DNA from: Syntrophorhabdales bacterium
Lineage (GTDB): Bacteria > Desulfobacterota > Syntrophorhabdia > Syntrophorhabdales > WCHB1-27
Direction: 5' to 3'
Assembly: GCA_035541455.1 (NCBI GenBank)
Contig: DATKNH010000096.1
Span: 1-34,878 of the forward strand
Length of the DNA: 34,878 nucleotides
In this document: in pieces, positions 23,397-32,482 of the stretch
Numbering within the stretch: the first letter of the stretch is position 1
Layout of the letters: each line of letters begins with the position of its first letter
Translations under genes and position numbers: made by a program
The notes under the pieces: generated by a model
The model's input: the letters and a program-made list of their open reading frames with translations, nothing else
Told to the model about the DNA's origin: nothing
Database searches by the model: none

Positions 23397-26384
23397 CTAT
23401 TTCATCCATCGCTCGATCTCCACGAGGCATGAGTTTGCCGCTATGCTGTGCGATTTTTCGATGATTGATCGGCTAGGCGTCAAGATGTTCATGCAGCCCC
23501 CGCGGTCTGGAGACGATCCGGGTTCTCCGATCGGGTCGTAATTTGACGAGCCCTCGTACGAGTGAACCGTGCCCGGACCTACCCGCTCTGTGATCTCTGC
23601 TGCGCAGATGACCGAGCCCCGATCGTTGAATACTCTCACCAGGTTGTTCTCTTTGATGCCACGTGCTTCGGCATCCTGAGAGTTGATACGCACGATCCAG
23701 TAATAATAGCCGTCAATCAACACACGATGATCTTTTATGTCATTGATCCAGCTATGTTTCCCGTCTCCCATGGTGTGAAAGCTGTACCTGGGGTGAGGAG
23801 TAATCATCTGCAAGGGGTATTTCTTGTAAAGCTCGGCGGTATGATGACCTTCCCAGGCAGGGATGTATTTGGTCATCACCGGTCTCTCCGGGTCATTCGG
23901 GTCGAAGCGCTGCAGACTCGAACAGACGAACTCTATTTTCCCCGTTTGGGTCTGAAGGCCCCTGAAGACCTGTTCGGAGTAATCTGCCGGCAATGGGGCA
24001 ATCTCGGGCGTATCCTTCAGCCGGTCTTCAGCAAAAGCCCTGAAAGAAACTGGTGCGCGCAACTCCTCCTTGGGCGCGGGAATCACGTAATAGCCTTTCT
24101 CGAGAAAGGTTTTCCACGAGATCGCTTTAGGCAGGTCAGTTGCTTCGAAGAGGCGCTTGCACCAGTCGAACTCAGTAACTCCTTCCGAGAAGAGCGCTGC
24201 AAACCCCAGCCGTTTCGCTATCTCGAGGAATATCTGGAAATCTGATTTGGACTCGCCGAGGGGCTCGATACACTTATGTTGCAGAATTGCCACCCGGTGG
24301 TTGCACTGGTTGAAGCTGTGCTGAATGTAGCCTCCGCAGTTGGCGAACTCACTGATGTCCCACCGCTCAAAGTTTGTGCAGGCAGGCAGTATGACGTCTG
24401 CAAACTTTGCTTCTCCTTCGAACCATATTGACTGGTTGACCACAAATTCGAGTTTGTCGGACCGGTACATTTTTGCGTAGCGGTTTGTTTCGCACATGGT
24501 GCCCAAGTGAGAGCCGCCGTACTTGTAGTACATCTTTACCGGTGAATGACCCGGCGCGGGATAGTCGTACCGGAGAAACTGGCCGTGAATGGTCATGGAG
24601 TCGGTCGGATAGCCGTACGTATGGCCGTCGAGGATTGCCTCTGGAATGCGTAACCGGGGCACCCGCTGGTAAACTGTGTTTACGGTCGGCAGCTGCGGAA
24701 AGCGTGAGTAAAGCGCCACGGCGAGAGCCGTGCCGCCGAGATCACCTGAGAGGCCTCCCTCAGCATAGCCAGGGAAATAGAAGCTCGTGTCTATGGGTGT
24801 GCCCTGCTGCATGCCGCCCATATTGATGCCTGGCTTGCCGAGACCCTGCATGGCCATGAGACAGACCATGGAGCGGGCCCATTCATTTCCTGTAGCGTCG
24901 CGGCAGGCGCTGCCAAAACCCGAGAGCCCGCCTGCTGCAAGATACGTCTTTCTCGTACCCCATAACCTGGCCAGCGCCCTTACTTCTCTCGCGGGTATTC
25001 CTGCCTCTCCCTCTTGCCATTCGGGAGTTTTCGGGATACCGTCTTCTTTGCCCAGCACATACTCCTTCCACTGATCGAACCCGTGGGTGCGCGAGGCCAC
25101 GTATGCCTTATCGTAAAGACCTTCTGTTATCCACACGTACGCGACGGCCAGTGCAAGGGAGTTACCTGTTGCGGGTCGAGGCGCGAGCCACTTGCCGCCG
25201 AGAAGAGCTGCCGTGTGGTTGTAAAACGGATCAATATGCACCATCTTGATACCCAGCTCTTTCAGCCACTGGCGGCGGACAGTGCCCTCGAATGCACCGT
25301 ACACCCCACTTGTCGCTTCCGGGTCGCTCGACCAGAAGACGACCATTTCACATTCCTTGAGGCAATCTTCTACTGTGCCGTAGCTTTCGGGCGCACCAAG
25401 GTGCATGCTCTGTCCCCAGTGGTGCGTTGCGCCCCAGTACCAGCCTTCCCAGCTGTCTGGATTATGCGCCACCGGTGTCCATCCAATGTTGTTGAAGAAT
25501 CTGAGTCGCGCGCTCAACCAATAGCCGAGGATTCCCCACAGATGATGCGAGCCGCTCCCGTTCAGGATGGCTCCCGGACCATGCGTCTTCTTCACGCGCT
25601 TTATTTCATTTGCAACAATATCGAGCGCTTCATCCCAGCTGATGCGGACGTATTCCGACGTGCCCCGGTTCTGGCAGTTGCGATTACCATTGGGATCGAA
25701 ATCAACCCGCTTCATCGGGTAGAGAATCCTTTCAGGCGAGTAGATCATTGATTTGAAGACGAGTGTGTGGGGAGAAATGGTTGTCCGGCGAGGAGGAGTG
25801 AATGTCTTTCCTCTCGCTCTGATTGTCCATGGCTGTGCATCCTTGTCGTCAAAATCGATGGGCGTGATCCTCAGGATCTTCCCGTCCTTCACGTAGACGA
25901 ACACAGGACCGCCGTTGCTGTTACTTGTGTATCTCGTGACGCCTTTGCCCATGTCGGTGCCGTATTTCGTTCCCGCATTGAGCATCAGGCTCAGCGTTTC
26001 CATCCACCAGCTGCTCATCTCATCCGGGCCTTCGAGCCCCAGGCGGAAACTCTTCATGGCGTTGATCGTGGCCAGCTGATCGCGGGGGGGGACGAGCATA
26101 TCGAGCGCCACGCGTGCGTCGCCGAAGGTCACGGTGACGTCAGGGGAGGCATGAATACCGCTTCCCGATATAACCTCGCCGTTCCTGATGGTGAAGTATC
26201 TGCCACGAGAATTGTCCTTCAGTTTCAATTGGGCTGTGAGCGTCCTCTCGCCAAGGCGCTTCTTGAAAAACGGGAATTTTCTTGCCGTGGAGTCGAGACG
26301 CATTTTCATGGCAAGGAGAACGAGTGAAAAAATAAAATTCGCAAGCGCGTCAGATTTAGCCAGTAATTTGACTATCGATTTCAC
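23397..26384 (-). CDS. Pyrogallol-phloroglucinol transhydroxylase/resorcinol hydroxylase-type Mo subunit with SCP2-like N-terminal domain
   Basis: A 995-residue DMSO reductase-family molybdoenzyme. The Mo-bisMGD part starts near residue 150 and, like the transhydroxylase large subunit (about 875 residues), lacks the usual N-terminal 4Fe-4S cysteine motif. Expected active-site segments are GATHHWG (His321/His322) and VVFWSSDPE (350s), whose Ser is the likely Mo ligand. The first 130 residues are extra: [38 protein letters not shown] and a Trp-rich helix resemble an SCP2 sterol-carrier domain. No Tat motif, so cytoplasmic. With the small subunit it should move or add a hydroxyl on a phenol ring without O2. 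The start is GTG at 26382-26384 with AGGGG upstream. Family identification is strong; pyrogallol versus resorcinol as substrate is open. Confidence 0.87.
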   Translation of the reverse strand: MKSIVKLLAKSDALANFIFSLVLLAMKMRLDSTARKFPFFKKRLGERTLTAQLKLKDNSRGRYFTIRNGEVISGSGIHASPDVTVTFGDARVALDMLVPPRDQLATINAMKSFRLGLEGPDEMSSWWMETLSLMLNAGTKYGTDMGKGVTRYTSNSNGGPVFVYVKDGKILRITPIDFDDKDAQPWTIRARGKTFTPPRRTTISPHTLVFKSMIYSPERILYPMKRVDFDPNGNRNCQNRGTSEYVRISWDEALDIVANEIKRVKKTHGPGAILNGSGSHHLWGILGYWLSARLRFFNNIGWTPVAHNPDSWEGWYWGATHHWGQSMHLGAPESYGTVEDCLKECEMVVFWSSDPEATSGVYGAFEGTVRRQWLKELGIKMVHIDPFYNHTAALLGGKWLAPRPATGNSLALAVAYVWITEGLYDKAYVASRTHGFDQWKEYVLGKEDGIPKTPEWQEGEAGIPAREVRALARLWGTRKTYLAAGGLSGFGSACRDATGNEWARSMVCLMAMQGLGKPGINMGGMQQGTPIDTSFYFPGYAEGGLSGDLGGTALAVALYSRFPQLPTVNTVYQRVPRLRIPEAILDGHTYGYPTDSMTIHGQFLRYDYPAPGHSPVKMYYKYGGSHLGTMCETNRYAKMYRSDKLEFVVNQSIWFEGEAKFADVILPACTNFERWDISEFANCGGYIQHSFNQCNHRVAILQHKCIEPLGESKSDFQIFLEIAKRLGFAALFSEGVTEFDWCKRLFEATDLPKAISWKTFLEKGYYVIPAPKEELRAPVSFRAFAEDRLKDTPEIAPLPADYSEQVFRGLQTQTGKIEFVCSSLQRFDPNDPERPVMTKYIPAWEGHHTAELYKKYPLQMITPHPRYSFHTMGDGKHSWINDIKDHRVLIDGYYYWIVRINSQDAEARGIKENNLVRVFNDRGSVICAAEITERVGPGTVHSYEGSSNYDPIGEPGSSPDRGGCMNILTPSRSIIEKSHSIAANSCLVEIERWMK

Positions 26385-26702
26385 CAGGCACCCCTATGGC
26401 TATTTGTCTTCAAGCGTATACCTTCGTTGTCCCTGCGTCGCTTATCCTCCTGCGACCCGTCGTTCAATTGCTCGTGCCCGCTGGCAAGAAGGCTGCCCAC
26501 GGGTGCCCCGCTAATACAATCCTCGCTGCCGCGCCGGGTACCCGGCCGAAGGCTGGGCCCATCTTGAATACAAACGCCATTCCTGGAACGTCCTGGAGCA
26601 CGATGCGGCTCATGTTGGCATGGCTCTATTGTTGTTTATATTAACACGGTTGTCAAATATATTGGAAAGCTGGTTGCTTTAGAGAGTGAGGCCTGATGAG
26701 GG
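26385..26702. other. 318-bp intergenic leader upstream of the Mo subunit gene
   Basis: No gene here is convincing. The minus strand has a promoter (26628-26656) and then about 240 nt of GC-rich leader with short self-complementary stretches such as CGGGTACCCG. A 49-codon frame beginning MSRIVLQDVPGMAFVFKMG is present on the minus strand with no clear ribosome binding site; I treat it as unproven. Confidence 0.45.
26628..26656 (-). promoter_or_regulatory. Probable promoter for the transhydroxylase operon
   Basis: A perfect TTGACA on the minus strand (26651-26656) is followed after 17 bases by AACAAT (26628-26633; 4 of 6 match to TATAAT) in an AT-rich patch. The implied leader of about 240 nt is long enough to carry regulation. 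Confidence 0.5.
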
Positions 26703-27263
26703 TCAGGGCTGCATCCCGCCCTGAATCCATCCCTTTAGCTTTTGCAGATTGCCCTCGTTCCATGGCCCGTCGCAAGGCATTTCCTTGGCGGCAAGCCGGG
26801 CATATATATCCTCAGCGTGTTTTTTCGCGTTCTCATAAGAAGTGAGATCGATTCCGTTCGGCTTCATGCCGTTTATGTCCTTGTCGCGAAAGAGAGGCCG
26901 AATATCGGCAGCAAAGCTGAGAGCATCCATGGCATTCTCCTTTCTTAATTCAGATGCCTTGCCGGGAAGATTCAGAACAGTACTCGCCTTGCTCCCCGCT
27001 CTGTAACGAAACCGGTTGAAGAAGAGCATGATTCCCAGAATTGCCTGCAGGGCAGTGGCAGCCCCCAGAGCCACCCGATAGATACTCCCTAACGGATTCC
27101 AACCGGCGTGGATAGAATAGAGCACATTATAGATGAAGGAAGTATCGAAAGATGCCAGCCTCCCTCCACTCATTAACATGCCGGCGATAGCCTGGATGCT
27201 CAAGAAAAAAGCAACCGCCATTCCCAGACGGCGATGGACAATGCGCGCCTTAGCCGCGTTCAT
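26703..27263 (-). CDS. Small membrane protein with PepSY-TM-like helices and a soluble C-terminal domain
   Basis: A 186-residue protein with two parts. The N-terminal half has two membrane helices, HRRLGMAVAFFLSIQAIAGM and, after SIHAGWNPLGSIYRV, a second one ending in MLFF; the spaced His residues recall PepSY-associated membrane proteins. The C-terminal part (from about residue 115) reads SFAADIRPLFRDKDINGM, then DLTSYENAKKHAEDIYARL and MPCDGPWNEGNLQKLKGWIQ. It resembles a short c-type cytochrome-like domain but has no CxxCH haem site. The ATG at 27263 was chosen; a TTG at 27278 is possible. A good ribosome binding site (AAAGGAG) sits inside the gene before an ATG at the domain junction, so the soluble domain may also be made alone. 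It follows the CuA-type cupredoxin and may be its membrane partner. Confidence 0.65.
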   Translation of the reverse strand: MNAAKARIVHRRLGMAVAFFLSIQAIAGMLMSGGRLASFDTSFIYNVLYSIHAGWNPLGSIYRVALGAATALQAILGIMLFFNRFRYRAGSKASTVLNLPGKASELRKENAMDALSFAADIRPLFRDKDINGMKPNGIDLTSYENAKKHAEDIYARLAAKEMPCDGPWNEGNLQKLKGWIQGGMQP

Positions 27264-27295
27264 CTCAGGTCGGCACAATATAATGGATTAGAACC

Positions 27296-27664
27296 CTACT
27301 CAGTGACTGTAATAGTTCCCCGCATTCCCTCATGACCGGTTCCACAGAAGTTGTCACAGTGAAAAGGAAACGTTCCTGTCTTATCAGCGGTAAACTGGAG
27401 CCTGTTGACTTTTCCGGGCTGAATATCCGTGCGAATTCCCAGACCCGGGCAGTTGAACCCGTGCAATCTATCGAGCGATGTGAACTCCAGCACCACCGGC
27501 ACGCCTTTCTTCACTGTGATATCCTTGGGCGAATATTCAAACCGTTTAGCTGTTACCTGGATCACCTGCTCTTTCTCAGCTGCGATCAGGCGTCCATACG
27601 TGGCGACTAGAATAAGCGCCGCAATTACGCCGCAGAGTAGGAACCAGGACTTCATTGATTTCAT
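27296..27664 (-). CDS. CuA-type cupredoxin (cytochrome c oxidase subunit II-like), membrane anchored or exported
   Basis: A 122-residue protein with an N-terminal hydrophobic segment (SWFLLCGVIAALILVATYG) and a cupredoxin fold. Copper ligands follow the binuclear CuA pattern of cytochrome oxidase subunit II and nitrous oxide reductase: an upstream His in RLHGFNCPG and then HCDNFCGTGHEGM, i.e. C-x3-C-x3-H-x2-M. No oxidase catalytic subunit is nearby, so it is not part of an ordinary terminal oxidase; an electron carrier or copper-handling role outside the membrane is more likely. Its ATG overlaps the metallophosphoesterase stop (ATGA, 27661-27664), and the membrane protein gene follows within about 35 nt, making a tight three-gene unit. 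The copper site is well supported; the role is not known. Confidence 0.85.
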   Translation of the reverse strand: MKSMKSWFLLCGVIAALILVATYGRLIAAEKEQVIQVTAKRFEYSPKDITVKKGVPVVLEFTSLDRLHGFNCPGLGIRTDIQPGKVNRLQFTADKTGTFPFHCDNFCGTGHEGMRGTITVTE

Positions 27665-28563
27665 AGTTTTTCTCCTTTCACGCCGAATTCGGATATGGTG
27701 TAGCGGGCCTCTCCCGTCTTCGCCTGTACCTCGCGGAATCCCAGCCCCTTATAGGGTTGGCTCGCATCCCATGGAATGGGATTCTTCACTGGAACCGAAC
27801 CAGGGGCAGGCAAGGGGAACATCAATCCCTTGGCCGCATGGTGGGCAATCTGCCCCGTGTTGTTGTGGTGTTCCTGGTGGATATGCCCGTAAAAGACTGT
27901 AACATTTGCAAAGGGCTTGAGCAGTTCTATGGCCTTGGCCCCATCCCGCGTATACCAGTCCCAATCCGGATACAGATCGAACAGCGGACGGTGGGTAAAG
28001 ACCACGATTCGTGCATCGTTGCCCAGCTGTTTCAGATCAGCACCCAACCACGTCAACTGCTCATCCCCGATTTGCGATGTCGGATTCGACACATTATCCA
28101 GGACAATGAAATGAACCCCCTTGTGGTCAAATGTATAGTGTGTTTTTCCAAAGAACTCTTTGAAAACCGCCCCCTCATCCAGCCCGGCATCGTGTTCTCC
28201 AGGCATAAATCTGATCTCCTTCACTTTCAGGTCTTTGATGATATCGCGGAACCCGGTCATGCGTGTTCTGCGCTCTTTGTCATCATCGGTGACATGCGTG
28301 AGATCACCCGTGAACATGATGAAATCGGGCTGAACTTTGAGATCGTTGACTGCTGTGACAGCCTTCTTGAGAGTGCCTGAGAAATCCGGGTTTACCGCGG
28401 GTGCGTTGAAGCCCCAGTGTGTATCGGACATCTGGACGAAAAAGAAGTCATCCTCTGCAGCCAGGGCCTTGCCAGTCATCTTATCAAGTCCGCAGAGTTC
28501 AGACACAAATACCACACTGCCGAGGCCTGCCAGTTTCAGAAACTCTCTTCGGTCAATATTCAT
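27661..28563 (-). CDS. Tat-exported metallophosphoesterase (calcineurin-like)
   Basis: A 300-residue protein starting with a twin-arginine signal, DRREFLKLAGLGSVVFVSEL, so it is exported folded. The binuclear metal motifs of calcineurin-like phosphoesterases are present in order: DTHWG (Asp47, His49), GDLTH, GEHD in place of the usual GNHD, FTHRPLF and GHIHQEHH. The Asn-to-Glu change in GEHD alters one residue that normally binds metal and substrate. Icc/CpdA-type and related enzymes cleave phosphodiesters or monoesters; the substrate is unknown. It is the first gene of a three-gene unit with a CuA-type cupredoxin and a small membrane protein, all acting outside the cytoplasm. The 134-bp gap to the upstream flavoprotein gene shows no clear promoter. 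Confidence 0.87.
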   Translation of the reverse strand: MNIDRREFLKLAGLGSVVFVSELCGLDKMTGKALAAEDDFFFVQMSDTHWGFNAPAVNPDFSGTLKKAVTAVNDLKVQPDFIMFTGDLTHVTDDDKERRTRMTGFRDIIKDLKVKEIRFMPGEHDAGLDEGAVFKEFFGKTHYTFDHKGVHFIVLDNVSNPTSQIGDEQLTWLGADLKQLGNDARIVVFTHRPLFDLYPDWDWYTRDGAKAIELLKPFANVTVFYGHIHQEHHNNTGQIAHHAAKGLMFPLPAPGSVPVKNPIPWDASQPYKGLGFREVQAKTGEARYTISEFGVKGEKL

Positions 28564-28697
28564 AGACCCTCTTCGAGCCGGGATGTGCTCTTACTCCTGC
28601 CTATTCTGGCTTTCTGGAATTACCTGAACGAATATAGGCACGGGATCGCTGGACTTCAAGCCGCTCGATCAGATCTGTGCCTTGAGGCGAGAGGTTA

Positions 28698-29354
28698 CTA
28701 TTTCTCTGCTGGTCGCAGACTGAGGCGGGCTCCCATTTCAAAGGCTCTCTGGCAATCCTTCGGAAAGACTTCAGCCCTTCTCCTTGCCTTTTTCTCGGGA
28801 TCAAAGCGATCCGCAACTACTTTCGAGTAATCATCGAACTGGTAGGTGTCGAAACTGAAGAGCGTTTCTGTGGCACCGAAAATCCTTGCCAGCGTCTCTT
28901 CAGTTATTGCGATCTGCCGGTCGAAGCCCCGTTCCTTCATCAGCTCTTCGGTGACGTTCATGGTGTAAATAAAGGCAGTGCGTATCTTTCTCGGGTAGAG
29001 GGAGCCCGGCGGGTCGGTGTAGGTGGAATAAGGAAAGAACAACCGTTCCATAAACGAACGTATGTGCCCCGTGGCCGTTCCGTAATAGATCGGAGAGCCG
29101 AAGACGAGACCGTCAGCTTCTCCTGCCTTGACGAGCACCGGTGTCAGCTCATCGTTGACCGCACATCTGCCGTAACTCTTGCCGCCTCTGGTCTTGCAGG
29201 AGAAGCAGCTGATGCAGCCCTTGTAATTCAAGTCGTACAGATGGATCAGCTCTGTTTCTGCGCCTTCCGATGAGGCTCCTTCGAGGGCTTTCTCAAGCAG
29301 TGTCGCCGTATTCCAACTCTTTCTCGGACTCCCGTTGAACCCTATGATCTTCAC
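28698..29354 (-). CDS. Iron-sulfur flavoprotein/NADPH-dependent FMN reductase family
   Basis: A 218-residue flavodoxin-fold protein. It starts KIIGFNGSPRKSWNTATLLE, the phosphate-binding loop for FMN, and has a second FMN region at GLVFGSPIYYGTATGHIRSF. Between them lie Cys47, Cys50, Cys53 and Cys64 (CISCFSCK then C), like the compact cluster motif of archaeal and bacterial iron-sulfur flavoproteins, although the last spacing is longer than usual. It would be a cytoplasmic electron-transfer flavoprotein. It begins 23 nt after the acetoacetyl-CoA synthetase gene, at the end of the ring-cleavage operon, and could supply electrons for a reductive step. Substrate unknown. Confidence 0.87.
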   Translation of the reverse strand: MKIIGFNGSPRKSWNTATLLEKALEGASSEGAETELIHLYDLNYKGCISCFSCKTRGGKSYGRCAVNDELTPVLVKAGEADGLVFGSPIYYGTATGHIRSFMERLFFPYSTYTDPPGSLYPRKIRTAFIYTMNVTEELMKERGFDRQIAITEETLARIFGATETLFSFDTYQFDDYSKVVADRFDPEKKARRRAEVFPKDCQRAFEMGARLSLRPAEK

Positions 29355-29377
29355 GGCCCCTCCCTAATTTTTGCACG

Positions 29378-31330
29378 TCATTTTTGTACGTCAGGTAATA
29401 TCTTTTCGAAATAGTCCAGAGACTCGGGGTTGATGAGCGCGTCCCTGTTGGTGACCGGTCTGCCGTTGATGATGTTCGTAACAGCGCTTTCCACCTTCTT
29501 CGAACTGAATGTGTACGGTATATCAGGTACGTCAACTATCAGAGACGGTACATGGCGCGGAGAGGCTTTATCACGCAGGGCATTCTTGATTCTCTTCTGC
29601 AGATCATCGGTGAGGGTGGCGCCCGGAGCAAGCTTCACAAAAAGGAGCACGCGTTGGTCGCCTTCCCAGTTCTGGCCTATGGCGACACTGTCGGCCACTT
29701 CCTCGAATTTGTCCACGATGTTGTAGACCTCAGCCGTGCCTATGCGAACGCCGGAGGGCTTCAGTATGGCGTCCGAACGGCCGAAGAAGGTGATACCGCG
29801 GGTGTCGCTGTAGAACGTCACATAATCCCCATGGCGCCATATGTTCGGGTAAACGGTAAAATAAGCGTCCCTGTAACGAGAGTAGTCGGGGTCGTTCCAG
29901 AAATAGAGAGGCATGGACGGGGCAGGGGCTTCACAGACAAGCTCTGCCTGTCTGTCATGCACGACATTTCCCTTTTCATCGTATGCCTTCACCTTCATGG
30001 CAAGGCCTGGGGCCTGCAGTTGGCCGGCGTAAACCGGTAATGTCGGAGAGCCGATTGCGAAGCAGCCGTTAATGTCCGTGCCGCCTGCAAGGGAATTGAA
30101 GTGCACGTCTGTCTTGATGGCATCGTAGACAAATTGGAAGCCTTCCGCGGAAAGGGGCGAGCCTGTCTGGCCGATTGCTTTCAGGGAGTCGAGCTTGAAG
30201 CGCTCATTCGGTCTGAATCCCTGGCTCTTGAGGAGATTGATATACGTCGCACTTGTTCCAAAGAAGGTTATCTTTTCATCGTCCACGAGCTGCCACATGG
30301 TGCCGAGATCAGGATAGCCCGGGTTGCCGTCGAACAGCACAATCTTTGAACCCACACCGAGCGCTGCCACCAGCCAGTTCCACATCATCCAGCTGGGTGC
30401 AGTCATATAGGTGATTGTGTCGTCCCGTTTGAGATCCGAGTGGAGAACAAGCTCCTTCAGCTGGTTGAGCAGTATGCCGCCGACACTCTGGACCATGCAC
30501 TTGGGCTTGCCTGTGGTGCCCGATGAAAACATGATGTAGAGAGGATGGTTTGCGGGTACCTGCTCGAAGAGAATCTCCTTATCGTTGGAGAGGAAATCGT
30601 GGTAGAGCACGCCATTGCGTACGCTGCCCGGATCAGGATGTTCGTTCACGTAGGGGACAATCACGACTTTTTCAATGGAGGGGACAGCCTCAACCACGGC
30701 TTTGACATCGGCGAGCATGGGGAAGGGCTTATTCTTGTACAGGTAGCCGTCAACGGCAAAGAGCACCTTGGGTTCGATCTGGCTGAAGCGGTCAATGACC
30801 GCCTGCATACCCAGCTCGGATCCGCAGGATGCCCACGTCGCTCCTATGCTGGTGGTTGCAAGCATGGCGATTGCCGTTTCAGTCATGTTGGGCATATAGG
30901 CTACGACCCGATCTTTTTTTGTGACTCCTTGCGCACGCAACGATGCTGCAAGGCGGGCAACGATTGTATAAAGCTCTTCGTAGGTGATGCTCTTCGACGG
31001 CTTTGTCTCGCACTTGAAGACAAAGGCTGTCTTTTTGTCCCTGTACCTGAGGAGGTTCTCAGCAAAGTTTAATTCCGCGCCCACAAACCACTGTGCACCC
31101 GGAAATTTCTTGAGGTCATCAACGATCTTGTCATATTTTTTCGAAGCCTTGATTTCGAGAAAATCCCACACGCTTGCCCACAAATCCGGAATATTGGCGA
31201 TCGACCAGTCGTAGAGTTCGAAATACCCCTTGAACTGTTTGTTGTGACGCTTGTTGACGAACTCTATGAATTTCGTCATATTCGCGTTTTTGATTCTCTC
31301 TATAGACGGGTTCCAAAGTGGCTTTGCCAT
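29378..31330 (-). CDS. Acetoacetyl-CoA synthetase (acetoacetate-CoA ligase)
   Basis: A 650-residue adenylate-forming enzyme of the length and layout of AacS: N-terminal WNPSIERIKNANMTKFIEFV, AMP-binding loop FSSGTTGKPK (268-277), a central GGTDINGCFAIGSPTLPVYAGQLQ region characteristic of acetoacetyl-CoA synthetases, and a C-terminal DIPYTFSSKKVESAV with the adenylation lysine. It converts acetoacetate, ATP and CoA to acetoacetyl-CoA, AMP and PPi in the cytoplasm. In this operon it could activate acetoacetate, or a close homologue such as 3,5-dioxohexanoate, released by ring cleavage. A GGAGGAA ribosome binding site precedes the ATG. The upstream gap (31331-31515) holds only an inverted repeat. 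Confidence 0.9.
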   Translation of the reverse strand: MAKPLWNPSIERIKNANMTKFIEFVNKRHNKQFKGYFELYDWSIANIPDLWASVWDFLEIKASKKYDKIVDDLKKFPGAQWFVGAELNFAENLLRYRDKKTAFVFKCETKPSKSITYEELYTIVARLAASLRAQGVTKKDRVVAYMPNMTETAIAMLATTSIGATWASCGSELGMQAVIDRFSQIEPKVLFAVDGYLYKNKPFPMLADVKAVVEAVPSIEKVVIVPYVNEHPDPGSVRNGVLYHDFLSNDKEILFEQVPANHPLYIMFSSGTTGKPKCMVQSVGGILLNQLKELVLHSDLKRDDTITYMTAPSWMMWNWLVAALGVGSKIVLFDGNPGYPDLGTMWQLVDDEKITFFGTSATYINLLKSQGFRPNERFKLDSLKAIGQTGSPLSAEGFQFVYDAIKTDVHFNSLAGGTDINGCFAIGSPTLPVYAGQLQAPGLAMKVKAYDEKGNVVHDRQAELVCEAPAPSMPLYFWNDPDYSRYRDAYFTVYPNIWRHGDYVTFYSDTRGITFFGRSDAILKPSGVRIGTAEVYNIVDKFEEVADSVAIGQNWEGDQRVLLFVKLAPGATLTDDLQKRIKNALRDKASPRHVPSLIVDVPDIPYTFSSKKVESAVTNIINGRPVTNRDALINPESLDYFEKILPDVQK

Positions 31331-31414
31331 GGATGTTCCTCCTCAATACCTGGTTCTACGCAAAGTCCTAGTATGGGTTGCTTTGATCTGGTTCAAATCC
31401 GAATATCGAATGTG

Positions 31415-31511
31415 TAAATCCTAAACAAGTTCAAATATCAAATTTTCTAAAGGAGAGCCGAGATTTCGTGGCTATTTGTAATTTTGGTCATTTGATATTA
31501 TTTAGGATTTA
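31415..31511. repeat. AT-rich word-type inverted repeat
   Basis: TAAATCCTAAA (31415-31425) is repeated inverted at 31501-31511. The flanks (31394-31440 and 31480-31515) share further words such as CAAAT, ATATC and ATCAAA in opposite orientation. It fills the gap between two catabolic genes and could form a long imperfect stem in the mRNA. Confidence 0.5.
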
Positions 31512-31515
31512 GATA

Positions 31516-32475
31516 TTAGGGCTTAGAATTTGTCTCCTTATGTTCCCTGTTCCACTTAATCAGATACTCAAGCAGTTGGGTCTTGCTCTTCTGCATTTTT
31601 TCCTGATCCCATTCCTGGAATCCGCGGCCGGTCTTAAAACCCAGTTCACCTTTCTCCACCTTCTGCTTCAAGATTGGTGCGGGCTCTGTGGACCTGTCGA
31701 TATACTTGAGGATGTAATTGTGAATCTGCAGTGTCAGGTCAAGCCCTACCATGTCTGCTGTTTCCAGCGGGGCCAGCACGGGAAGTCTGAGACCGAAGCT
31801 GTTTCTTATCACCTCGTCAACTGTCGCCGCGTCTGCAATCCCCTGGTCAACGATGGCGACCGCTTCACGCCAGAGCGCATGCTGCAGCCGGTTGCCTACG
31901 AACCCGGGCACGTCCTTCTTTACCTTGACTGCTTTCTTTCCTACGGCTTTCAGTAGATCATATGTTTGATCGACTGTCTGGAGAGATGTCTCGTCACCCG
32001 GCACCACCTCGACGAGTGGAATGAGATAGGGAGGATTCCAGAAATGAGTGCCGACGATCCGTTTCTTTCCTTTGGCTTTGGCCGCAATCTCCGTTATGCT
32101 GATCACCGACGTGTTGGTAGCGAGAATTGCATCTTGCGGGCAAAGCTCATCCATTTCTTTAAAGAGCTTCTGCTTAAGCTCCAGCTGCTCTGCCACTGCC
32201 TCAACCACAAAGTGCGCGCCTGAAACAGCCGTCTTCAGGTCCTGGGTCGTTGTTATCCTCCTGACGGCGCCTTCGATCTCTTCCCTTTTTCCGATGCCAT
32301 TGTTTGCAAGGAGGGTAAGATTCGTCCTGACATTCTCAATCGCCTTTGCCAGCACCTCATCATTCACGTCAAGCAGGGAGACGGGATGGCCGTGCAGCGC
32401 AAAAATCTGCGCTATGCCGTGTCCCATCAAGCCAGCGCCGATAACGGCAATATGCTCTTTTTCTGTTGTTGTCAT
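31516..32475 (-). CDS. 3-hydroxyacyl-CoA dehydrogenase family protein
   Basis: A 319-residue protein of the usual length for single-function 3-hydroxyacyl/3-hydroxybutyryl-CoA dehydrogenases. NAD-binding motif AVIGAGLMGHGIAQIF (10-25); conserved NTS (121-123); catalytic His144 and Asn147 in GTHFWNPPYLIPLVEV; C-terminal helical domain with GFVGNRLQ. The open frame reaches 32508, but the ATG at 32475, seven bases after the SDR stop, removes overlap and gives a family-like N-terminus. It oxidises a 3-hydroxy group on an acid or its CoA ester. In the proposed phloroglucinol route the matching step is 3-hydroxy-5-oxohexanoate to 3,5-dioxohexanoate. GTHFWNPP and strong C-terminal divergence resemble members acting on unusual substrates, but this is inference. 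Confidence 0.9.
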   Translation of the reverse strand: MTTTEKEHIAVIGAGLMGHGIAQIFALHGHPVSLLDVNDEVLAKAIENVRTNLTLLANNGIGKREEIEGAVRRITTTQDLKTAVSGAHFVVEAVAEQLELKQKLFKEMDELCPQDAILATNTSVISITEIAAKAKGKKRIVGTHFWNPPYLIPLVEVVPGDETSLQTVDQTYDLLKAVGKKAVKVKKDVPGFVGNRLQHALWREAVAIVDQGIADAATVDEVIRNSFGLRLPVLAPLETADMVGLDLTLQIHNYILKYIDRSTEPAPILKQKVEKGELGFKTGRGFQEWDQEKMQKSKTQLLEYLIKWNREHKETNSKP

Positions 32476-32482
32476 AAGTAGG

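Noticed and set aside
25014-25751. Plus-strand open frame of 245 codons inside the Mo subunit gene
   Set aside because: Antisense to the molybdopterin domain, no recognisable domain, no ribosome binding site. The similar 23562-24245 frame was rejected for the same reason.
26430-26610. 49-codon minus-strand frame in the transhydroxylase leader as a small protein gene
   Set aside because: No clear ribosome binding site, no family resemblance, and it lies in GC-rich DNA where chance frames are common. Mentioned only as a possible leader ORF.
27296-27664. Calling the cupredoxin cytochrome c oxidase subunit II
   Set aside because: It is half the normal length, with one short hydrophobic segment rather than two helices, and no oxidase subunit I is nearby. 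Only the CuA ligand pattern is shared.
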